Source of the DNA: UBA1275 sp038124025
GTDB taxonomy: Bacteria; Bacteroidota; Rhodothermia; Balneolales; Balneolaceae
DNA length: 64,000 nt
NCBI GenBank assembly: GCA_038124025.1
Contig: JAYPBC010000002.1
Coordinates: 62,001 to 126,000, forward strand
Direction of reading: 5' to 3'
The notes under the pieces are model-generated. The model had not been told where the DNA came from. It worked only from the letters and a program-made list of their open reading frames with translations, and ran no database searches. Within the stretch, counting starts at the first letter, position 1; each line of letters starts with the position of its first letter. This document shows positions 17,189-26,096 of this stretch, in pieces. The translations under genes were made by a program, and so were the position numbers.

Positions 17189-18652
17189 TCAGCCAATAAC
17201 CCTTTCTAGCGCTGCTGCTTTTAATAGAGTCTCTTGCCACTCTTGCTCGGGATTTGAGTCGCTGGTAATGGCCCCACCCACTGGGTAAAACAAATGTTCT
17301 CCTTGGATTATTGCAGTTCGTATGACCACATTAAAATCAAAGTCATCTTGTGGGTTTATATATCCAATAGCGCCAGAGTAAATGCTTCTTTTGTATGATT
17401 CATACCGTTCTATAGCCTCCATAGCCGCAATTTTTGGCGCACCCGTCATCGATCCCATTGGAAAACTGTGCCGAATAGCGTCAAAGCTAGAATAATTCGG
17501 AGCTATTTGCGCGTGTACTTTACTCACTAATTGGTGCACTGTCCGAAAGGATTGCACCTCAAATAGTGGCTCAACATATACGCTTCCTTTTTGACTAACC
17601 CTATAAAGGTCATTTCGAACTAAATCAACAATCATTAGATGCTCGGCCTTATTCTTAAGTCCGAGTAATTCGTCTTCAATGCGCTCTAGTTCATCAGTAT
17701 GACTTCGCGCTAGTGTTCCCTTGATAGGCTCTGACCATATATGGGGTCCTTTTTTTGCTAAATAACGTTCGGGAGAAGCCGAACATACCTGAAGCTGGAG
17801 TCCTGAGGGAAGATCATAGTTGAAATAGCTGGCAAAAGGAACCGGACCATAGTCCTTCATAGCCCGATAAAGAGCAATAGGATGGCCTTTGAAGCTGTAT
17901 TTTAAAGCATGAGAAAAATTCATTTCATAATAATCTCCCTCATATATATCTGTCTTCACGGCCTCAATGGTATCTAAATAAATATCTTTTGTAAGACCTT
18001 CTAAAGACCTAATACTGAACTCCTGCGGCTCCGATGAATAGTCCACAAACTGCTCCTCCAGTTCAATCCAACGCTGCTTACCTTTTACCCATTCCACTGG
18101 GTTTCCATGCTTATTTTTTTGGCCTATAGTAGGTATTTTGGCCAATATCCTAGGCTCCATAAACCACAAATCAGCCGCTTCGTATAAATTAGGATGCTTA
18201 CTCTCTAAACGCTCAATAAAATTTTTCACATCATAGCCCATATATCCGAACCACCAAGAATTTTTTTGGGCTACTTTTAAAGCCGACCATAGGTCAATAT
18301 GGTCAAGCAAAACAGAATACCAAATAATATTATTTCTGATTGATTTTTGCCCCGACTCGCCCGGTACGGTGTACCCCGATTCGCTCGTTGAAGATTCAGC
18401 TAGTGGATTAGCTGGAGGTTTTCCCTGAGTGAGCGTCCAGTCTAAACTTGGAAATGCTTTAAGCAAGGTGTTGGCTATGGTGCCAGCCGACCATAGCCGC
18501 TGTTCATATACCATAATTTGGCCCACTGGATCTCCGGCAATCCAATGATTTTGACTTTCCCTATGATCCGTAAGCTGTGACTCCAACAAAACCATGGGGC
18601 CTACCTTTGGTAGTACATCTAGTACGTTATCAATGCAGAAATGAGTAGCCAA
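17189..18652 (-). CDS. pabB: Aminodeoxychorismate synthase component I
   Basis: Chorismate-using enzyme that, with the glutaminase PabA, makes 4-amino-4-deoxychorismate for folate. The C-terminal chorismate-binding domain (about 220-487) includes CSASPERYL, the PIKGT motif (309-313) whose Lys311 marks PabB rather than anthranilate synthase TrpE, and GSMTGAPKIAAMEAIE. Length is 487 residues, with a divergent N-terminal domain (1-210). It converges with purL across 114 bases in which I see no convincing hairpin. No pabA or pabC is adjacent. Confidence 0.92.
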   Translation of the reverse strand: MATHFCIDNVLDVLPKVGPMVLLESQLTDHRESQNHWIAGDPVGQIMVYEQRLWSAGTIANTLLKAFPSLDWTLTQGKPPANPLAESSTSESGYTVPGESGQKSIRNNIIWYSVLLDHIDLWSALKVAQKNSWWFGYMGYDVKNFIERLESKHPNLYEAADLWFMEPRILAKIPTIGQKNKHGNPVEWVKGKQRWIELEEQFVDYSSEPQEFSIRSLEGLTKDIYLDTIEAVKTDIYEGDYYEMNFSHALKYSFKGHPIALYRAMKDYGPVPFASYFNYDLPSGLQLQVCSASPERYLAKKGPHIWSEPIKGTLARSHTDELERIEDELLGLKNKAEHLMIVDLVRNDLYRVSQKGSVYVEPLFEVQSFRTVHQLVSKVHAQIAPNYSSFDAIRHSFPMGSMTGAPKIAAMEAIERYESYKRSIYSGAIGYINPQDDFDFNVVIRTAIIQGEHLFYPVGGAITSDSNPEQEWQETLLKAAALERVIG

Positions 18653-18846
18653 TATTGTGGGGAACTAAACGATTTCCAATCAACTATGAATAGAAGTTGA
18701 GAGGTTATATACTATATAAGGTAAAACAATTCATCACATAAAAATACGGCTATTGGCGTTTTTTTGGGCCTCTTTTGTGTACCTTTATAGCATGTTGGAT
18801 ATATGAAATCCTTTAATAGCTACTTTTCTTGAGTTAAGCATTACCG

Positions 18847-19926
18847 ATGTATAAAGAACTTATAAAGCCGCTTCTTTTCCTCATGGACGCCGAACAAGCC
18901 CATGATTGGGCAATTTGGATTGCCAGCAAAACCAACCGTTCGCCTTTACTACAAAATATAGTAAGCCGACTTTATGGAGTGGCCGAAGCGAAACAAAGTA
19001 AACAAATATGGGGACTTCACTTCAAAAATCCACTGGGTTTGGCAGCTGGATTTGACAAAAATGGAACAACCCCTCGTGCGATGCAGGCTCTGGGTTTTGG
19101 TTTTGTCGAAGTAGGGAGTATTACTGCTAAATCGTCTGCTGGAAATCCAAAGCCCCGCGCTTTTCGGTTGCCCGAGGACCATTCCTTGATAAATAGGATG
19201 GGTCTTAATAACCAGGGAGCTACTGCCATTACTGAGCGGCTATCTAAACTGCAACTAGAAATACCCTTAGGCGTTAATGTCGCTAAAACTAACGATTCAA
19301 CCATAGAAGGTGATGCAGCCGTGGAAGATTATATTGAATCGTACCTTCTAGCCCAGCAGGTGGCCGATTATATCACTATCAATATATCCTGTCCTAACAC
19401 AGGAGAGGGTAAAACTTTTGAAGACCCAGGTGCACTTAGGGAATTGTTAGTTGGAATCAAGCAAAGAGCATTACAGGGAGAAGTTCCTTCGAATAAAGGT
19501 GACAGATCCTATATTTCTACCTACGCACATATTCCAACTACTGTAAAGTTTTCAGTGGATACTACGCATAATGATTTAATGAACTTAGTAACAATCTGCG
19601 AGGACAATGGAATTGACGGCTATGTAGCCACAAACACGTCGAATAGTAGAGAAGGAATAAAGCATCCTAAAAAAGAACTTTCTGTCATAGGGCGGGGGGG
19701 ATTAAGCGGACGAGCAATAGCTAAGAAAAGTTTAGAGATGACACGTTGGCTTTCGGAGGAATTGTCGAGAGGCAAACCAGTTATTTCTGTGGGGGGGATC
19801 GATTCAGTAGAGACAGCCTTAGAACGCCTTGAGGCTGGTGCCGAATTGCTGCAGGTATATACAGGGCTTGTCTTTGAAGGCCCAGGTTTAGTTTCGGACA
19901 TTGTCAAAGCCCATGCTCGAAGTTGA
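18847..19926 (+). CDS. pyrD: Dihydroorotate dehydrogenase, quinone-type (class 2)
   Basis: FMN enzyme oxidising dihydroorotate to orotate with quinone as acceptor. The N-terminal amphipathic membrane-binding extension (KELIKPLLFLMDAEQAHDWAI region, 4-24) marks class 2. The barrel carries NPLGLAAGFDKNG, SITAKSSAGNPKPR, NISCPNTGEG and the C-terminal ISVGGIDSVE phosphate-binding loop. Length, 359 residues, is typical. An insertion around 205-220 (GEVPSNKGDRSYISTY) looks species-specific. It converges with the TPR lipoprotein gene. Confidence 0.96.
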   Translation: MYKELIKPLLFLMDAEQAHDWAIWIASKTNRSPLLQNIVSRLYGVAEAKQSKQIWGLHFKNPLGLAAGFDKNGTTPRAMQALGFGFVEVGSITAKSSAGNPKPRAFRLPEDHSLINRMGLNNQGATAITERLSKLQLEIPLGVNVAKTNDSTIEGDAAVEDYIESYLLAQQVADYITINISCPNTGEGKTFEDPGALRELLVGIKQRALQGEVPSNKGDRSYISTYAHIPTTVKFSVDTTHNDLMNLVTICEDNGIDGYVATNTSNSREGIKHPKKELSVIGRGGLSGRAIAKKSLEMTRWLSEELSRGKPVISVGGIDSVETALERLEAGAELLQVYTGLVFEGPGLVSDIVKAHARS

Positions 19927-19978
19927 ACTAGGTAAGTAACGAAGTTCATACACCCCATGCTCAAAGTTCAGCTAACAA

Positions 19979-22828
19979 TCATTCAAGCTCGTAAGGATTT
20001 ATCAACACCTCACAAACCATTCGTACCGACCGACCATTAATAATGGTAGGTTCAAACGAAACACCCGATGCTAGCCGGTCATTAATTGCGTTTATCAAAT
20101 CTGGATTAGATTCTGTATTAGAAGCTGGTGCTACAGGCTCAAAACGATCAATGATGCCCCGCTCATTAATGAAAAAGCGGTAGGTTACTGGGCTTATTAT
20201 TACCCCTTCAGGATAGGATATACTTGCTAACAAAGCCTGTATGCCCCCTCGAAAACTTGGTGATATGTTTAGGTCAACACAGGATTGATAGTCATCAATA
20301 GCCGAACGCTGTTCAACCGAGTTAGCTGAACTTGAAATTTGCGAAAGCGAATCATTTGCCATGGTGTTCATGCTCAGTGAATCGCTCCATACTGAGTCTG
20401 CCGAAAAGCCATCAACCCTCAAAGAATCACTACTGGCATTGTCCATGACAACGGCATAGGGATTATTTGGAGGGCTTAATTCTTGCTTTAAATGTAATAA
20501 ACCGGGGGTTTTTACTGAGTTTATGAATGCGGAGTCGTACACCGCTAAATAGTTTCGAGCCATATCCCACTTTGGACCTAAGTAAGGGAAGAGGTCGTAC
20601 CAAACCGGTTCAGTAAGTGATGAGTCTAGCAAGGCGGATAGTTGTTCATCTTCGGAGGGGTCTAACAGGCTATCTTCTAGGATTGTATTTATAGAATCTT
20701 TAAATGCTTGTAGATCAGCTGTCTCGGTAAGCCAACGTTCTTGTGCGGTGAGCCATCGTAATTGAGCCTGTTCATACAAACTATCTTTCGCTAGCTTCTC
20801 AATGTAGTTAGTTAAACCAATACGGTAAGCTTGCTCTCCTAGAATGGTGTTTTCTGCTGATATACCCCATTTAATTAAGGTATCTATTCCAACCTGGGTA
20901 GCCATGTCAACATTCGAATACAATTGCTGAAACAAATCATATTCACTCATTTGGGCACTAGTATCCTGTGCCATGGGGATGGTAAAGCGTTCTGCTGTGC
21001 GTTTTGCGTAGACAGTACTTGGGAAATTTTGAACAATTATTTCGCCTAACTCTTTTGCTCGTTCTATTTGGCCATTGGTATAAGCAATCTCTGCTAAAGA
21101 ATACAGGGATACCGGCGCCACCTTACTCTCTGGTCGTTCTGACCAAACCTTGGAGAAGTAGTACTCTGCACTATCGGTGTCATTTAGGTTTAAAAAGAAC
21201 AGGTTACCAATTCCATAGTAGTAGGTAGAAAGTCGCTCATAAGCTGAATCTTTATCAGCTGGAGAAAAGGGGATACCGCTGATATCAATCGTATATCTAT
21301 TTTGAAGTTGGAGAGCGGCATTTTCTACGTTGCTTTGTTCAAGCTCGCTACTATCTTGCTCTAAAGTATTTCGTGCAAGGGATTCAAAGCGCCAATAATC
21401 GGTTAGGGCCCTTCCCATCCAAAGGGCATTAAACTGTTGAGCGGCATCGGCGCTCACTTGTTGGTCAAGCTCATTTAAGAATCCGCTATTTGTATTCGTA
21501 TTTGGCCCCGTGTTAGATTCCCGGTCAATATTGACCAGGGTATTTGCTCGATCTTCTCGTTCTTGTTGTAGCCGCTCTAATTCTGCTTGTTGCCTCCGCT
21601 GTATCTCTTGAATTACCGAGTCAAACTGAGCTGGTTCCAGCGATCCTAAATACAACAAACTGTCTTCTAGTTGTATATTCGATTTTAAACGGGCATACTC
21701 ACCAAAAGAAGCAGAAAGTTCTTGGGCACTATAGTATTCGGGTAGATTTTCGGTAGGTACATTAATTCGCGCTGCTGAATCATAATAAGCAGCAGCGAGA
21801 GTAAAATTATTTTTATCAAATCGATAAATATCGGCTAAAGAATAATAGGTTAAGGCTTTTGTACGAGCTTCTGCGGGGAATTGTCGATCTCTTAATAGGT
21901 TTAATAAAATAATTTCGGCTTCTTCAGACCTATTTCTCTGCAGTTCGGTGAGTCCTAATTCCAACCGAAGATCAGCGATATATTCGGTATTCTTGTCATC
22001 TTTGACCATATCCGATAAGACGGAATAGGCTTCATCTATTAAACCAAGTTGCCTAGCTACGTCTGCCTTTTTCTTTTGAGCTTCGAACTGTATCTCATAA
22101 TTAAAATAGTAGTCGGATACCCGGTCAAAGGCTATGAAGGCATTTTGGGTATACCCTTGGTAATCATTTATCTGACCTAGTAGAAAGAATGCGCGCTCTT
22201 TTAAGGCTCTTCCAGGTAAGCCTGCAGCAGCTTCCTCTAATAATGGAATCGCAGCCTCATAATTTTGTCTGGCCACATAAAGCTCTGCCAACACAGTGAG
22301 AATTTGCGCTTGCATATTTTCTAACCACTGTCCATCAAATATGGTTGTTTGTTCTTCGAGGTATTGTACACCTTGAGTGTAGAGCTCTAGCTCCATAAAC
22401 ACCCTGCCTTTCCAAAAGACGCCTTTTTGTTGTAATAAAGGGTCGTCTGTGGTGAGCAATAACTCATCGAATTTTTGGTCGGCAGAAAAGTATTCCGTTC
22501 GAAAGAAATACGATTTACCAATTAATTCTAATGCATTATCTACCCACTTACTATTTTTATGGTCTCTCAGGATATCTGCCCCTTTATCAATGGTGCTTTG
22601 GAATTCTTGCATGCCAGCACCAAGGGGAGTTTGGTAGACTCTAATCGGTAGGAGGAAGTTGTACTGCCGGCTTTGCTCTGTACTTTTGGTATATCCTTGG
22701 CCGTAGTTTAACTGAGCGTTGTAAAAGGTGTTGTAATAGGCATTAAAGTTTATAAATCGTGATGAAAACTGCCCCGAACAACCTAGTAGTACAACACTGA
22801 GTAGTAATATTCGGGACATATTGTGCAT
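19979..22828 (-). CDS. Large TPR lipoprotein with TonB C-terminal-like domain
   Basis: A 949-residue envelope protein. Its N-terminus has a signal peptide with lipobox LLGC (Cys17). The body is helical with TPR-like repeats at about 60-330 and 520-650 (for example SLYSLAEIAYTNGQIERAKELGE), and a Glu/Gln/Arg-rich coiled-coil stretch at about 400-440. The last 105 residues resemble the TonB C-terminal/energy-transducer domain (SYPEGVIISPVTYRFFINERG, then SFEPTIINGRSVRM). The NTFYNAQLNY start resembles SprE/PorW-type gliding or type IX secretion lipoproteins, but this is tentative. The gene begins 12 bases after pyk on the same strand. Confidence 0.75.
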   Translation of the reverse strand: MHNMSRILLLSVVLLGCSGQFSSRFINFNAYYNTFYNAQLNYGQGYTKSTEQSRQYNFLLPIRVYQTPLGAGMQEFQSTIDKGADILRDHKNSKWVDNALELIGKSYFFRTEYFSADQKFDELLLTTDDPLLQQKGVFWKGRVFMELELYTQGVQYLEEQTTIFDGQWLENMQAQILTVLAELYVARQNYEAAIPLLEEAAAGLPGRALKERAFFLLGQINDYQGYTQNAFIAFDRVSDYYFNYEIQFEAQKKKADVARQLGLIDEAYSVLSDMVKDDKNTEYIADLRLELGLTELQRNRSEEAEIILLNLLRDRQFPAEARTKALTYYSLADIYRFDKNNFTLAAAYYDSAARINVPTENLPEYYSAQELSASFGEYARLKSNIQLEDSLLYLGSLEPAQFDSVIQEIQRRQQAELERLQQEREDRANTLVNIDRESNTGPNTNTNSGFLNELDQQVSADAAQQFNALWMGRALTDYWRFESLARNTLEQDSSELEQSNVENAALQLQNRYTIDISGIPFSPADKDSAYERLSTYYYGIGNLFFLNLNDTDSAEYYFSKVWSERPESKVAPVSLYSLAEIAYTNGQIERAKELGEIIVQNFPSTVYAKRTAERFTIPMAQDTSAQMSEYDLFQQLYSNVDMATQVGIDTLIKWGISAENTILGEQAYRIGLTNYIEKLAKDSLYEQAQLRWLTAQERWLTETADLQAFKDSINTILEDSLLDPSEDEQLSALLDSSLTEPVWYDLFPYLGPKWDMARNYLAVYDSAFINSVKTPGLLHLKQELSPPNNPYAVVMDNASSDSLRVDGFSADSVWSDSLSMNTMANDSLSQISSSANSVEQRSAIDDYQSCVDLNISPSFRGGIQALLASISYPEGVIISPVTYRFFINERGIIDRFEPVAPASNTESNPDLINAINDRLASGVSFEPTIINGRSVRMVCEVLINPYELE

Positions 22829-22840
22829 GCGGGAATGGCT

Positions 22841-24274
22841 TTATTCAATTATGCTTATTTTCACCATATTCGTGCGACCCCTCTGAGCCGTAGGCATGCC
22901 TGTGGCTACGACTATCCGGTCACCTACTTTAACTTGACCATTATCTTTGAGATAATCCTCCATAATCTTCACACTTTTATCGGTATCGAAGAGTTCACGC
23001 AGCCGGATGGAGCGTACACCCCAAACAAGATTCAATTGGCGCCGAACTTTTTGAGATTCAGTGAAAGCAAAAATAGGTACTTTAGGTCTGAATTTGGCTA
23101 TTCTTCGAGCGGTACTTCCGGAATGAGTAATCGTACAAATTAGTGAGCTTTCTGCTTTTTCGGACAGTAAAACGCAAGTATGAGCTAGTGATTCGATAAT
23201 TTGTTTCGTTGGATCACTAGGCTTTTTGTATTCTAAACTATTGTAAAGTTGTACTCTACGCTCCTCAATTTTACGACAAATACGATCCATTACGTTCACT
23301 GCCTCCATAGGATATTTACCCGCTGCTGTTTCACCAGAAAGCATGACAGCATCGGTGCCATCGAGTACGGCATTAGCCACGTCGGAGGTTTCAGCTCGAG
23401 TGGGTCTTGGGTTATTAATCATAGAATCGAGCATCTGGGTCGCAGTTATAACTGGTTTACCTACTGCTCTACATTTTTCGATAATTGTTTTCTGAACAAA
23501 AGGTACTTCTTCAGCAGGTATTTCGATTCCTAGATCGCCCCGAGCAACCATAATTCCATCAGCCTGCTCGATAATTGCATCAATACAATCTACGGCTTCA
23601 GGTTTTTCAATTTTAGCAATTACACCAGCCTCGGAGCCAAGATTTTTCAATAATTTTTTCAAATCGATCACGTCTTCTGGATTACGCACAAAGGAAAGAG
23701 CGACATAATCGGCATCCATGTTAACCGCAAATTCTAGATCTTTTCGGTCTTTTTGGGTGAGTGCAGGTATAGATATTTTGACATTGGGTAAGTTTACCCC
23801 TTTGCGAGACTTTAGCAGCCCACCGACGATCACATTTACTTTAAGTGAGTTTTCGAGGCATTCAGTTACCTTGAATTCTAAAAGTCCGTCATCTAAGAGA
23901 ATAGTGTCGCCTACTTCGGCTTCTTGAGGAAGTTTATCATAGTCAATGGGTACACAATCTCCAGTACCTAGTATTTCTTCGGAGGTTAAAGTGATTTCGC
24001 TACCTTCTACTAAAAGCTGCCCGTCATCTTTCATTTGCCCCACTCTAATTTTTGGGCCTTGCAAATCTGCCAGCACAGGAATACTGTAGTTGTATTCTCT
24101 TGCAGCCTTACGAATAAACTTAATACTACGTTCGTGTATGTCATAACTGCCGTGTGAGAAATTAATTCTGGCAACATTCATCCCATGAAGTAAGAGGTTG
24201 TTAATTCCTTCTTGGGTATAACAACTGGGCCCGATAGTGCAAACGATTTTTGTTTTTCGTTGAGGAGTGATCAT
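22841..24274 (-). CDS. pyk: Pyruvate kinase
   Basis: Final step of glycolysis, PEP plus ADP to pyruvate plus ATP. The N-terminus KTKIVCTIGPSC, the active-site lysine region GVIAKIEKPEAV, the metal-binding MVARGDLGIEIP and the signature ITATQMLDSMINNPRPTRAE are all present. The B-domain and the C-terminal allosteric domain are complete, 477 residues. It is upstream of and 12 bases from the TPR lipoprotein gene, so both likely share a transcript. The 228-base divergent gap towards the GWxTD gene is AT-rich. Confidence 0.98.
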   Translation of the reverse strand: MITPQRKTKIVCTIGPSCYTQEGINNLLLHGMNVARINFSHGSYDIHERSIKFIRKAAREYNYSIPVLADLQGPKIRVGQMKDDGQLLVEGSEITLTSEEILGTGDCVPIDYDKLPQEAEVGDTILLDDGLLEFKVTECLENSLKVNVIVGGLLKSRKGVNLPNVKISIPALTQKDRKDLEFAVNMDADYVALSFVRNPEDVIDLKKLLKNLGSEAGVIAKIEKPEAVDCIDAIIEQADGIMVARGDLGIEIPAEEVPFVQKTIIEKCRAVGKPVITATQMLDSMINNPRPTRAETSDVANAVLDGTDAVMLSGETAAGKYPMEAVNVMDRICRKIEERRVQLYNSLEYKKPSDPTKQIIESLAHTCVLLSEKAESSLICTITHSGSTARRIAKFRPKVPIFAFTESQKVRRQLNLVWGVRSIRLRELFDTDKSVKIMEDYLKDNGQVKVGDRIVVATGMPTAQRGRTNMVKISIIE

Positions 24275-24502
24275 AGATACATTTAGTGATTTGATAATAT
24301 TGTAGTAATCTTCCGGAGGTACGATTCAAATGTAAAGATAATTTAATTGTTTGTAAGCTTTTGAAACGATTTCAGCTTTTTTTTACTACTATAATTAGAG
24401 ACCTAAATTTATTTTTTTGGTTTACAGCCTCTTAAATGGCCAAAATACATTTAGAATTGAATACATTATATATAGCTTAAACACCATCCGAATTTCTGCA
24501 AC

Positions 24503-25969
24503 ATGCAAAACACGATACATACTGTATTTGAATCTGCGCCTAAGGTTGGTGAACTTAAGTTAGCGCTGTGCCTTTTTTCAATAGCAATATACTTCATTGT
24601 TGGGTGTAATAATGTCTATATAGAAGAGGTAGATAGGGCGGGAGATTATGAATATCGCCCAGGATATCCAGAGCTCAGGGTGGTAGGTGCTGGTTTAGTA
24701 GAAATAGAGACTGATAGTGCTTTTATCGAGATCTCAGCTGAGGTTGTGTATGCAAGCCTTGTTTTCAAAAAAATAGATGATATGTACCGCTCTGCCATAG
24801 AGCTAGACATACAGGTAATTGATTTAGAACAACCCGATCGTTTGATTGCCACCGTTAATGTGGAATACGAAATAGCTGATTCAACCTCTATTGTGGTAAA
24901 TAGTCAAGAGGCATACACGATAAAAAGATCAATACCAGTAGATCCTGGGAGTTACAAAGTACGAGTAATTGTACGAGATGCTTCAAATGGACGTGAGAGT
25001 TTCCGAGAGCTATCCATTGAAATTCCCAATCCAAGCGAACAACGAAGTTACCTAACAAACATTCAAGTATTTGCGAAGGATCAAAAGCAAAACAACGGTT
25101 TTTTTGAGGCCATTACTACTTATAATTTATCGGAAAGAAGTGATTCGGTACGTTTGGTATTTCAGGTAACAAATAATAAAGTCAATGAGCCGCAGACCAT
25201 CGATACCCGTTTGCTAAAATTTGACTCGGATACCCTACGTGCCAGACCTATGAGTTGGCCTGATTATACTCCGGCAAGTTTACCATACAAGGGGATCGAT
25301 TATGGAGAATTTGAAGTGTTGAATACTTCTAAGCGGATACTCAGTCAACCAGGAACAGTTACTATTGAGTTTTTCTTTGATGATTTGAAAAGAGGAAATT
25401 ACCGATTTGAGGTTCGCACCCAGGTAGGAGGTGAAGAAATCTATAAGGCCCGAGATTTTAGTGTAAAAAGCCCGCACTATCCTTCACTCCGAACACCTAG
25501 AGAATTAGCTGCTCCATTAGTCTATCTAATGAGGGAAGATGACCATGAAGAATTAATGGCAATCTCAGACCCAAAGCAGCAAAAACTGGCGGTGGATAGA
25601 TTTTGGCTCTCAAACATAAAGAATACCAACAAAGCGCTTCAGGTTATCGAATTATTTTATGAACGAGTCGAAGAAGCCAACAAGCAATTTTCGAACTATA
25701 AGGAGGGATGGAAGACGGATATGGGCATGATGTATATCCTTTTTGGTCCGCCATGGTATATTGAAAATACCTTGGGTGAGAAAACATGGAGATACTCTAA
25801 TGATTTCTACAATCCTGAAACTAACTTTACCTTTAAATCCTACAAGTACAAAAATAAATTTTATCCATTTGATAATTTTCAACTCCTAAGAAATCAGCAG
25901 TATTTTTCTTTGGAATACAGACAAACACAGAAGTGGTTGAATGCAAGTATTCTGAAGGATAATATTTAG
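24503..25969 (+). CDS. GWxTD domain-containing lipoprotein
   Basis: A 488-residue protein with a long N-terminal leader and a hydrophobic segment (about 19-34) ending at Cys35 (FIVGC), a likely lipoprotein site; no internal Met gives a shorter start. The middle (about 50-320) looks beta-rich. The C-terminal GWxTD domain carries GWKTD at 402-406, followed by MGMMYILFGPP and GEKTWRYSN. The domain is common in Bacteroidota and Chlorobi; its function is unknown. It lies 127 bases upstream of the SusC gene on the same strand; that gap is very AT-rich with no clear terminator. Confidence 0.85.
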   Translation: MQNTIHTVFESAPKVGELKLALCLFSIAIYFIVGCNNVYIEEVDRAGDYEYRPGYPELRVVGAGLVEIETDSAFIEISAEVVYASLVFKKIDDMYRSAIELDIQVIDLEQPDRLIATVNVEYEIADSTSIVVNSQEAYTIKRSIPVDPGSYKVRVIVRDASNGRESFRELSIEIPNPSEQRSYLTNIQVFAKDQKQNNGFFEAITTYNLSERSDSVRLVFQVTNNKVNEPQTIDTRLLKFDSDTLRARPMSWPDYTPASLPYKGIDYGEFEVLNTSKRILSQPGTVTIEFFFDDLKRGNYRFEVRTQVGGEEIYKARDFSVKSPHYPSLRTPRELAAPLVYLMREDDHEELMAISDPKQQKLAVDRFWLSNIKNTNKALQVIELFYERVEEANKQFSNYKEGWKTDMGMMYILFGPPWYIENTLGEKTWRYSNDFYNPETNFTFKSYKYKNKFYPFDNFQLLRNQQYFSLEYRQTQKWLNASILKDNI

Positions 25970-26096
25970 TTGTAAAAAAATATGTTAATATTTATTTTAT
26001 TTTAAATACATATAGTTTACATTACGCTATCTGCATATTGCAGTAAAGTTTTTTACAAATACTAATTACTAAATAAAACTTAACTAGAGGTCATCT

